A DNA stretch of 64,000 nt, from positions 1,674,001-1,738,000 of the forward strand of contig OZ241842.1 in the NCBI GenBank assembly GCA_965202675.1, in the 5' to 3' direction. How positions within the stretch are numbered: the first letter of the stretch is position 1; each line of letters opens with the position of its first letter. This stretch comes from CATQHD01 sp965202675. Lineage in GTDB: Bacteria; Actinomycetota; Acidimicrobiia; Spongiisociales; Spongiisociaceae. The notes under the pieces are model-generated. The model was not told the DNA's origin, made no database searches, and worked only from the letters and a program-made list of their open reading frames with translations. Positions 13,001 through 25,000 of the stretch are shown piece by piece. The position numbers and the translations under genes were made by a program.

Positions 13001-16000
13001 GGCCTGCGCCTTCCGTCGGCTGCCCGAGGTACGGATCGAACCGCAGCCACAGTGCTTCCGCCGCTTGGCTGTCGTCGACGATCGCCAGCTCCCGGGTATC
13101 GGTCATGTCGCCCAAAGCGGCGGACACCACCACCTTCTCGGTCTCCTCCACCAAACGGTCGCCGGAGACGCGCAAGTCGAAATATCCCAGGCCGCGGGTC
13201 TGCCCGGCCGGGATGACAACGTTGAAGTCGGACACGGGCTGGTAATCGGCGGTGGCAAAGGTAACGGGTGGATCCCCCAGCGACACGGTGCTATCCAAGG
13301 CCTTGCCCGCCTGCGATGGACAGTTGATCCGCCCCGCATTCGCGTCCGCCCGACACACCGTGACGTCGGCGCCCGTAACCGATACACTCACCGCGGTGTC
13401 CCGGGTCGGCACCGCCCCTACCAAATCCACCGTTACCCAGATCCTGTAATTGACGCCCTCCTTCACTTCCGTACGGCGCAAGCTAAGCTCGAGGTCAGTG
13501 AAAGAATCGTTATCCGCGATAGTCAAACTGCCGTTGGTGATGACCAGCGGGGTATAGCCCGGGTCCGAGCCGACCAGCGGGTCGGACCCTTTGATGGTCA
13601 AGGTCTCCGTCCCCTCATGCAATCCGTCGTCTATGAGCGGCAACTTGAAAACGGTCGAGGCGCTCCGCCCGCCCGCCGGGATGGTAAGGACGATGTTTTG
13701 CACCGGCGTGAAGTCGGTTCCCTTAACGGCGGTGTCTCCCTGCTCGCCGCCTACTGCAACCACTACCCGGGTGTCGGTGGTCAAGGCATCGGCCGGCTCG
13801 GTCTGGCCCCCTGCCCCGATCACATCATCGAAAGCAGCCGTAACAACCAACGATACGGTACCGTCTGCTTCGCTCACCGATTCGGGCCGGGCGCTCAAGG
13901 TTACAGAGGGCCGCGTCTCATGAGCGGGGATCAACACCGGTACATCGAATATCGTCAATCCGGCAACCGTTCCGTCCAGCTTGATGGTCTCGGCCGGCTC
14001 GCTCAGCCCGTCGTCCGGAACTTCAAGACTGACGGAGGCAACTCCGCTGGTCCGCCCGGCAGGGATTACTACCTTAATCGGCGGCGGCGCGACGAAGTCC
14101 ACACCTGATACCGCCTGAACCAAACCTTGACGTGTTGCCGCCTCCAGCAGTGCGGCTCTCACGGTAGCGGCATCGAACTCGACCGGACCACTGTAACTAA
14201 TGGTGCCAGAAGCTTCCAGCAGTGGGGCTGTCACGGTGGTGGCATCGGGGAATGCCTTGTTGGAGGGCGTGAATACCGGCTCCTTGGTTACCTGGACCGT
14301 CGCACCGTAAGCGGTGTACGAGCATCTGGCGACGCCAAACTCGTCATGGGGGCATGGAATGGTCACATCCGTGTTCTGGGAATTGGTGTAGGTATGGGTG
14401 GTGGGAGCGGCTGTCCAATCACCTAAACGGGCTGTAACCGTCAACATTTGCGGCGAGCCCGATTCCGAAAACTGATCGGAGCTCAAACTCAATCGGACAC
14501 CGGTTGGTGCTACTTCCCCGGCTTCATCGTTAATATTAATCGTCAGGGTACTCTCGGTCAAGGCGTAACCGGGCGGAGCGTCACCGGTCAGGCTGATGGT
14601 CTCGCTCCCCTCGACCAGGATGTCGTCTACCACCCGCACTCGGAACCGCGTCGTGACGGAACGCTGCCCAGCCGGGATAGTCATGGAAGCAGCAGGCAAA
14701 GTAACTACTGTATAATCCGAACCGAGGACGGCGGTTCCGTCCACAAGCCGCACCCTGCTGACTACAAGATCCTGTTCCTGGGCAGGAGCGCCGTCCGGCA
14801 GAGACGCTGTTACAGTAATATCCGTGTCGGTCGCGCCCTCGGTGAGGGAGGTCTGAGAGAGGCTGAGGATTATCCGCTTCCCATCAACTATGAAAATCTT
14901 GATCGGCTCGATGGCATCCCGGAACTTGAATCCGTTGAGAGTCGGTGTGCCAACAGCCCTTACCCAAAGCCCTTCGATACGCCCCTTGTCATCCAGGGTT
15001 ATTCTACGCCCACTGCGATCCAAGCGTACTGCTATACGTCTGCTGAGTATATCTAATATACTTCCTTCCACAACAAAGTCTTCGGTGATTGCTAGGTAGA
15101 TGCTTGCCGAGGCGCTGATTTGCCCGGACGGAATCGTGATGGTGAAGGAGGAAGAAACCAGCCGTCCGTCGGCATCGACTACCCGATAGTCGGTTCCAGC
15201 AATGGCTTTGCCGGATCGGATCTCCACCGGCACATCAACATCTACATCCAGGCCGGCCGGATTTCCGCCGTCATTCACGAATGAAGCGGTGATCTTGATC
15301 ATAGCAGTGCCCGCGTTTTCGCTAATGTAATATCTGTCCGCAGTCAGCTCGATGCCGGTGGGGCGGCGGGCCCATTCATCGTCTCCGATCGCGACCCGGG
15401 CCGTCTTCAAAACCCAACCGGCCGTTCCGCCGGCGCCTCGGGTAACTTCCACATAACGCGGGGCGGTATTCACCACCTGATCATCGAATACCGGGGTGGT
15501 CTGTCCGGACGGCCTGGCATCGAAGGTGTGAGAAGCAGTGCCGCTGCTGTCGCCGGTGCTGATGGTCCCGGTCCACTGCTCGGTTCTGCCGCCCGATACC
15601 TGGATGCGGGCCGAGACAGGTATGCTGACAGCTTCGCTTACTGCGCGATCGTTGTCCGAGCGGAGGGGACCGAGGGTGATGCGTGGACGGCCGCCGTTCT
15701 GATTTTCTTTTTCGACGCTGAGATCTATGGAGGCTATTTTATTATAGGGTTCAATGGTTATTGCGGCGGCGTCGACCGCAAAGCCGCTCAGGGAACCAGA
15801 CACGATCACCGTTTCCGCCGGCTCCAGGTTGTCGCTGTCGACGGCGGCGGTCAGGTTGAAGGCCGCCGACACAGTGCTAGAAGAGCTGCCGGAGGCAATG
15901 GTTACCGAACCGGGCGCGGCGGCGGTGAAATCGCTTGACCCGGCCGTCCCGGCCGACACCGTGAGCGGGATGGTCAACTGCCGTTGGGTGGTAACCCCTG

Positions 16001-19000
16001 ACGGCAAGGATGCTGCCACCGTTACCGGATGGGCGGCCACTCGCTCTGCGACCGTACTCTGAGCGCCGACAGTACCGCCGTCTGTGTCTACGGTCAGGGC
16101 AACTACCGCATCGTCGTCAGGGATAGTGTAGGTGATAGAATCGGCCGAAACCGAGGAGGTTCCTACCCTATTCGTTTTGATGGTAAAGGTCTCGTCACCC
16201 TCCGCCAAGCTGTCCGCTTTCACATTGAGTGTAAAGGTCTCAGTAATGCTGCGCTGACCGGCGGGGAGAACGACCTTGCCGACGTTATCGCCCAAGTTGC
16301 TGACGGTGTAATCAGTGCTAGAAGTCGCGGTGTCCTCGGCTTCTCCTCCGGCAACCAGATGTACTTCCTTATCCTCCGTAAAGGCGGATCGGTCGTCGGG
16401 GATGGAGATGCGCAGGGTGATCTGGTGGCTGACATCCTCGTCCGCTTCGCCCTTATCGGTGGTTTCAAGAATCATGATCACCTCGGCAGCGGCGGTCTGG
16501 TCACTGGGGGAAATGGTCACCGTAGCCGGAGTTGTAATATAGTAGATATAACGTGGGGTCCCTTCAGCCAAATCAATGGATATCGTCTCCGCTCCTTCGT
16601 TGACAGCATCATCTGTCACCGTGAGGTTCGACCGGGCGGCACCGCGGCGCTCTCCTTGGGGAATGGTGACGAGAACGTTGGAAGGAGTAAAATCGTCAGA
16701 GGAGGCAGTACCGGGCTTGGTGTGTACAAACAACTCTAACCCACCCGCCGGAGCGGTGCTCCCGGCAGCAAGCTCCGCTGTCACAGTCAAGCTACGTGTA
16801 TCTCCCTCAGATACGGTGGAAGGCGATACAGTCAGAGTAGGGGAGAGCCTACGGGCACAAGTCTCCACATTCCCTGAGGTATAACCCGACCGATCAGCCA
16901 CACTAGATCTTAAATTAGAAGGAAATGGACCGGTTAAGGCGTTGCCGCAAAAGCGAAAGTCATTCAAAGACGGGAAGAACCGCCCGGAAGGCATGGGCCC
17001 ATGAAGTCGGTTGTTGGAAATGTCTAAAAATTTAAGTACTCCAAAACGATTAAATCTAGTCACATTCCCCAACTGATCTGACAGATTACCTGTCAGCAGG
17101 TTACCGGACAGGTCCAGTGAGCTTAAACGTCGAAGCGTAAACCAGTTGACTTCGTCCAGTCGGTTGCCGCTCAGATCTAGTCTACTAAGGTAGCGCAAAC
17201 CTTCCCCTACCAGGAGGGGAAATGTCCCGCTTATCCGGCGGGCTTCGACAGTGGTTGAAAGGTCCAAGCGGGTCACCCTCAGGATCAGGGAAACCGGATC
17301 CGGGGTAGCTATCCTCACCCCCGCCCAGTTTCCGATGTAGGTAGACCCGTTCCAACTGTGCAACGGGTGGTCGGCGGGCAGGGCGGCGTTGGCCAGTTCG
17401 GAAGTCCAGTGGTTACGGAGTGTCACCAGAGCCTTGCAGTCGACGATCAGGTAGGGGTGGATGTCCGAAACCACTGGACCATTATCACAGATTGACGGAT
17501 CCAGCGGCAACAACTTGTCATTATTGACAATGGTTACTGCAACCGGATTGACAGTAAAGGAGGTCGAAGTCCCGGTTACAGTAAAGCTCTTGTCCGCTTC
17601 TGGTGTGCTGTTCTGGACGGTTGTCAAGCTGAAAGATACACTGCCGGTGCGGGTACCGGCGGGGATGGTGACTGATTGGCCGGTCACGTTGGTGAAATCA
17701 GTTCCGGCTTCCGCGGTCCCGTTGGCGAGGCTGAGCGACACGGTGGTAGCCGCCGATCGAACAGCAGCCGCGTCGGGAAGAGAGGCAGTAACGGTAACCT
17801 TGGTAGTAGACCCCTCCGGAACCCGAGATGGGTTCACGGCCAGGTTTACCGTAGTTGAACTGGCGCGGTCGTCGTCTGTGATGGTAACCGCGGTTCCAGC
17901 TACCGCCCACAAGGCACTGCTCCCCAATATTTGCACCGTCTCGTCCGGCTCGGCAATAGAGTTGTTGTTGAGGGTAAGAGTGAAAGAACCCGAGGCGCTT
18001 ATCTCGCCGGCGGGTATAGTTATAATTAGATCGTCTGGCACGGTGTAATCGCCCGGTGCGGCAGCAGTTCCGTCGGTCGTCCACACCGTTACCTTCGTTT
18101 CATCAGTGGGCAACGGCGGCTGGGAAGGGCCTCCAAACCCGACCAGTGAAGCCGTAACCGTAACGGTCGGGGGTGAAGGAGAGTTTTCGGCTATACTGTT
18201 GCCTGTAGTTATGCTCAGCTCCACTCCCCGTCGGCAATCCGAAACCGGACGGAATCGAGGATAGAAGGGCGGATTGACAAAACCGCCATTATATGGTGCA
18301 TCTTCTAACAATACCTTGTGGTTCAAAAGACCCTGGGGCAGATTCCCGACCAATGAGTTGCCGCAGAACCCGAATCGAACTAAACTTTCCTGATTAGCAA
18401 GGTTTCCAATTACGATCGGAATGGTTCCAGTCAGTTTGTTGTCGTCCAGGGATAACCATCGCAAACGAGAAAGGCGTCCCAGCGAGACAGGAATTGCTCC
18501 ACTCAAGCGGTTACCGGACAAATCTAATTGATCAAGTCGAGAAATATAACCCAAACCAGGCATAATCGCTCCGGTAAGATCGTTATTTGCCAGACTCAAA
18601 TGATACAAATTGGTCAAATAACTAATCTCTAACGGAATCGGACCCGACAACTGATTGTTACTCAAATCCAAATACTCCAGAATAGTCAAAGAACCAATAC
18701 CCGACGGAATCGAACCCGACAACTCATTCCAACTCAAATCCAAATTTCGAAGACCAGTCAAAGAACCCACAACTGACGGAATCGAACCCGACAACCTATT
18801 ACCACCCAAATTCAAGATGTAAAGACCAGTCAAAGAACCAATACTCGACGGAATCGAACCCGACAACCTATTACCACCCAAATCCAACCGAGTCAAAGAA
18901 GTCAAAGAACCAATACTCGACGGAATCGAACCCGACAACCTATTAATACCCAAACCCAAAGATTCAAGACTCGTCATAGAACCCATTTCTGATGGAATCG

Positions 19001-22000
19001 AACCCGACAACCTATTACCACCCAAATCCAACCGAGTCAAAGAAGTCAAAGAACCAATACTCGACGGAATCGAACCCGACAACTCATTCGACTGCAAATC
19101 CAAATGTTCCAGATTAGTCAAAGAACCAATACTCGACGGAATCGAACCCGACAACTCATTCGACCGCAACTCCAAATGTTCCAGATTAGTCAAAGAACCA
19201 ATACTCGACGGAATCGAACCCGACAACTCATTCAAACACAACTCCAAATGTTCCAGATTAGTCAAAGAACCAATACTCGACGGAATCGAACCCCGCAAAT
19301 CATTAACACACAACTCCAAATGTTCCAGATTAGTCAAAGAACCAATACTCGACGGAATCGAACCCGACAACTCATTAACACTCAAATCCAAATGTTCCAG
19401 ATTAGTCAAAGAACCAATACTTGACGGAATCGGACCCGACAATCTATTACCACTCAAATCAAGCGAGGTCAGGCCGGTCAGGTCGGACAGGGCAGAGGGA
19501 AGGCTGCCGATAATTCTATCTTTCACGTCCAAACCGGTCGGTATTACTTCCAAACCGGTCACGCGGCCGGTGCCAATAGTCACGCCTGTCCAGCTGGTAA
19601 TCAATCCGCTCCAGTTGCGCATGGGGTGGTCGGCAGGCAAGCCGGAGTTCGCGGAGTTACCCATCCATCTGTTTCGGATTCCGACCAGAACTCGGCAATC
19701 CGCCACCAAAGTTGTGTTGTTGGACGGATCATTGACGAAGGTCCCGTCGCTGCAGTTGTTCGGATCAAGACGGGCCAGCCTCTGATCATTACCGGATATT
19801 ATTATTGGTAGTATAGCCTTCTGAAGCGGGAACCGCTGGTTGAAAATTACAACAGAGATATATTCTTCGTCTTCGTTGAACGAGTCTTGTTTTATGGTCA
19901 GATCAAAGGTGGTAGTTGCTGTGGAACTGCCCGCCGCAAGGACGATCGGCTGGGGTGTAGTGGCGGTATAGTCCGGGGTCGGGCCTGTACTTTTAGCATC
20001 GTTGACTGGAGGAGATTTTACCTCAACACTAAACCTTTCTTCGGCAGTGCTGACATACCCGGGAGAAGTAACGGCGGTTACCGTAATCGTTTTCGTGTGG
20101 TCGGAAGCTTCTTCTTCTACTCTACTCGGAGTCACATAAAATCTCAGAGATGGTGAGACAGAATCTAGGATCTCCACTTGTACCGGATTGACCCTGAACC
20201 CGGGGGACCTGCCGGAGAGAGTTAAGGTCTCGGCCTCTTCTGTCAGCTCATCTGGTATTACGCTCAACGAATAATACAACACGGCACCGGTTTCTCCGGC
20301 AGGGATGGTCATTGCCATTGTGCTCGGAATATAGTCAACATTCGGGGTTGCCGTATCGCCCGGCGCGGCGCCGAACCGAACCTCCACATCTGTATCTGTA
20401 GGCAGAGTTACCGCGTGGCTTGGGAAGAAGGAAGCCCGGACCTGTACTCTTGTTCCACCGGCGCGACTCGGCTCTAGTACTGAATTCGTAATTGAAGGGC
20501 GGGCGAGAATACTCAAGACGATCTCGGTGGGCACAGGATCGTTTGCCTCAATAGTGAAGGATGTAGGTATGACTACATATCCGGTTGCGGCGCCGTTGAA
20601 GGTGATGGTTTCGGCATCCTCCGTGTCGCGGTCGTCGCGCACCGACAGAGCGACCTGTTTGGACGCCGAGCGGGTATCGGCGGGGATGGTGATGGTCAGA
20701 TTCTGGGCTGCGGTGTAGTCGCCCGAATCCGATTCATCCACCTCGGTGGTGGACGGGTCGTCCGCCGGGCTGCGGGCCGCCGTGTCGCCGGCCGCCCCTA
20801 CAGTTACGGTAACTGTGGTGGGGGTAGAGGGCGGGGTTACACCGGCCTCGTAAGCGGCGGTTACTCCGATGCTTGGTGCTCCCCCTTCCCTTGCGCTGTC
20901 GGGGGAGACGGTCAGCGCGATCCCCTGATCGTTGTCGGTGATGGTGATGGCGGTGTTGCCGATCGGCAGGACGGTCCCCTCGGTGATCCTCCCCACCAGG
21001 CTGACCGTCTCCCTGCCCTCCTCGGTCACGGTATCGTCCAACACCGATAAGGTGAAGTAGGCGCGGCCGCTCCTTCGACCGGGCGGGATCGTTATCTCGA
21101 TGGTTTCGGCGGCGTTGAAATCCGACCCCCGGGCGGCGGTGCTGCGCAGAGTGGCCTGGCCTCCGATCGCAACGCTCATCACCGTCCGGTCGGTTGACAG
21201 GCCGGCGCCTTCCGGAAAGGCGGCCGTAACCTTTACCCGGCGGTCGCCAGCGCCCTCAGCCAGGGAAGTCTGCACTCCATCTGTGTCCGGATCCACATCG
21301 GCGGTCAACACCAACCGTTGCGGGGTGTTGTCGGCGTCGGTCAGGGTGATGGTGCGGGCAGGAACATCCACCGTCAATCCGGCGGGCGCGGCGGCGGTGA
21401 CGGTCAGGGTCTCGGCCGGTTCGTCCAACCCGTCGTCGGTGCCGGTCAGGCTGAAAGCCGCCGAGGCCTCCGTCTGCCTGGCGGGAATGGTAACCGTGAT
21501 ATCGGCCATCACCTGATAATCCGCCCCGGCCGCCGCCGTGTCTTCGTCCGCCCCCACCGAGAAGGTAACCGGCGTGTCGACGAGGCGGAACCCGCCGCCC
21601 GACAGCGAAGCGGAAATCTCCACCCCGATATCGCCGGCGCTTTCCTCGGCCGAGGTCGGGGTCAAGGTCCACTCCACCCGGGTAGCCGCGCCGTCGTCGT
21701 CCTCGATCCCGATCTCGGCCGGCACCGCCGGGAGCGAACCGGCCGAGCCGACCACCGAGACGGTTTCCACCGGCTCGACTTCGTCGTCGTCATAGAGGGT
21801 GAACCACACCGCGGCCGAGGCGCTCCGCTCCCCCACCGGTATGACCAGCCCGATCACGGTTCGGGTGTCGGTGATTCCCACCTCGGCGGCGCCGACCGAG
21901 CAGTCGCCCTCCCTTTCGCCGTCGCTGCAGTCGTCGGTCTGCCCGGCGATGGTAAAGGTCTCTAGCCCCTCGTGCTCCCCGTCCGAGAAGGGGGTGATCC

Positions 22001-25000
22001 GCAGGGTAACGGCGGCGGAGTTGGTGTTGGCCGGAATCGTGACTTCCAGGCCCGAACCCCCTGCCGCCGCCGCGGCGTAATCATCTTCGGAAGCCGTGTC
22101 GTCCGATGCGCCTATCTGCAACCTCACCACGGTGTCGCCGTCGCTGGTTGCTCCGGACGCGAAGGAGGCGGTTACCGTCACGTCGGCGGGCGATCCCTCC
22201 GGCAAGGGCGCGCCGGCGTCTGTTGTCAACCTCACCCGACCGCTGGGCGGCGGCGGCTGGAAACCTACCCAGTGTTTGGGCCAGAAGGAGAAGTCGGCGA
22301 GGGCTCCGAACTCGGCCCTCCCGGGTGCGGTTCCGCCTTCCAGGGTGAAGAACACCTTCGTTTCCTCATCGGAGAGGCCGTAGGGCCGGGAAGCGGTTAC
22401 CGTTACGGTGGTCCTGCCGGCGTCCTCGGCCACCAGCGGCGGGGAGGCGCTCAACACCACTCCCCGCGCGCATGCCTGCACCCGCCGATAGTCGACGGCC
22501 GCCCCGGACGGGAACCCGACCAGCTCCACCCCCGAACGGAGCAGGGCGGGCAGAGGTCCGGTGATTCCGTTGCCGCAGAATCCGAAGCGGGTCAGGCTTC
22601 CGCCCCGGCCGGCCGCCAGGTTGCCCAACGCCTGCGGGATGGACCCGATCAACCGGTTGTCGGAAACCAGCAGGGTACGGAGGCGGGCGAGGGTTCCCAG
22701 CGCGGCGGGGATGGAACCGGTAAGCCGGTTGCCGGAAAGGTCGAGATGGGTCAGATCGGACAACGCCTCCAACCCGGCGGGGAAGGCGGAGGTCATCCCG
22801 GTCCCGCCGAGATCCAGATATGCGACCTTGTCGACGGCGGACGGCCAGTCGGCAAGCCCCGTAACGGCGCCCGCCGGGTAGAGGTCGGGATTGCCGCCCG
22901 CGTCGAGGCGGGTCAGGTTGGTCAGCCCGGCCAAGGCAGGCAGGCCGCCGGTCAGCCGGTTGTCACCCAGGATAAGTTTTTCCAGTTCGGACAGGCCGCC
23001 CAACGCGGCGGGAACGGCCCCCATGAGCCGGTTGCCGCCCACATCCAGGGTGCGCAGCTCGGCAAGCGACCCCAACGCGGCGGGGATGGACCCGGTCAAC
23101 AGGTTGCCGCCCAGGTCCAACACCTCGAGGGCGGCCAGGTCGTCCAGGCCGGTGAGCGGGCCGCCCTGCGAATCGGTCAAACCGGCGGGGATGGACCCGG
23201 TGAGCCGGTTGCCGCCGAGATCCAGCAAGGTCAATCCGGTCGAGCCGCCCAGCGCGGCGGGGACGCCGCCCCGCAACAGGTTGTCCGACAGGTCCAGCTC
23301 GACGAGGCCGCGGGCGCCGAGGCGGGCCGGGACGAGGCCGGTGAGCCGGTTGCCGCCCAGGTCCAGAATCGTCAGGCCGGACAGGGCGGCAACCCAGGCC
23401 GGGAAGGAACCCGACAACCGGTTGCGGCCCATCCGCAGCTGCTGCAGGCCGGTCATCCTCGACCAGAGGTGCGGGACCACCCCCGACAACCCGTTGTCGG
23501 ACAGGTTCAGATAGGCAAGCCCGGTGAGGCGGGACCACCGGGCGGGCAGCGAACCGGCCAGCCTGTTGCCCGACAGATCCAAATGAGAAAGCCCCGTCAA
23601 AGCCGACCACCCCATCGGCAACCCACCCGTAAACCCATTCCCCGACAAATCCAAATGAGAAAGCCCCGTCAAAGCCGACCACCCCGCCGGCAACCCACCC
23701 GTAAACCCATTCCCCGACAAATCCAAATGAGAAAGCCCCGTCAAAGCCGACCACCCCGCCGGGGCCGCGCCGGTGAACCCGTTGCCCGACAGATCCAAAT
23801 GGGTGAGCCCGGTCATGCTGCTCAAGGCGGCGGGCGGCGGGCCGGTGAACCCGTTGCCCGACAGATCCAGATGGGTGAGCCCGGTCATGCTGCTCAAGGC
23901 GGCGGGCGGCGGGCCGGACAGACCGGCGCCGCCGAGGTCGAGCACCTGTATTCCGGTCGGGATCCCGGTCGGCCAGGCCGACAGCGAGTTGCCGCCCGCC
24001 CGCAGCTCGGTCAACCCGGTCAGAGCGGTCACGTCCAACGCCCCCAGAGACAGATCGTTGCCCGACAGGTCCAACACCTCGAGGCCGGCCGACATCGCCG
24101 AGGCCGGGACGGTTCCGGTCAGGCGGTTGCCGCCCAGGTCCAGGCGGGTCAGCTCGGTCAGGCCGCCGATCCGGGCGGGGACGGTTCCGACGATCCGGTT
24201 CGGGGCGGGGTCGGCGCTGGGAAGCACCGGATGACCCCGCGTCGCCCGATGGTCGAAGTCCGACCTGTTCCCCCGATTGTCCGCGCAGGTCGGCGGCGAG
24301 TGATCGGCGTTTGTACATCTCACGTTCAGCGCATGGACCGGAACCAGCCCCGCCAGCCCCTGGTTATGGAGGTCGAGGCCCGTTACCCGCAGCACCCCGC
24401 CCACCTCTTCGAGCGTCACCCCGGGCCAGACCCTGATGTCCCGGCTCTGGAACATACTGTCCGCCTGCCTGGAGGCGAACACCGCCGAAAGCCACGGAGC
24501 GAACCTCGGTTGCCCCCAGGCCCGCAGCACGTGCGTCTCGTCCACATCCGCCGTGTCCGGGTCGTCCGCCGGGAGGCCCCGGTTGGCGGCGTTGTTCGTG
24601 AAGTGGTTGCGGATATCCACCAGGGCCCGGCAGTCGGATATCAGCCCGGTGTTGGTCTGATCCGCGAACGCACCGTTGGAACAGTCGGCCGGATCCAGGG
24701 CGGCGATGCCGCTGTCGTCGTCGCCGATCGTGATCGTGAACTCGGCCGGGGCGGCGGTGAACCCGGACGGAACCGACACCGCCCGCAGGATGACCGTCTG
24801 GTCCGCCTCGGCGTCGTCGTCCTGGGGCACGGTGATGAGCACATCCGCCGAAGCCGTGGTCTGGCCGGCGGAGATGGTCAAGCTCACATTTCCCGTCAGG
24901 GCCGTGTAATCGCCGGCGGCGGCGGAGGCGGTGCCGTCCACCAGATTCAACCCGATGGTCGTCGCCGAGAGTTCGGTCCCCTGCCCGGCGGGGAAGGATG

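Noticed and set aside
6513..14108. A plus-strand open frame of 2,531 codons, and another of 2,355 codons at 21972-29039, opposite the giant gene
   Set aside because: Their translations are low-complexity Arg/Gly/His-rich text with no domains, whereas the minus strand in one constant frame gives clear Calx-beta and LRR repeats. High GC and biased codons keep the antisense frame open.
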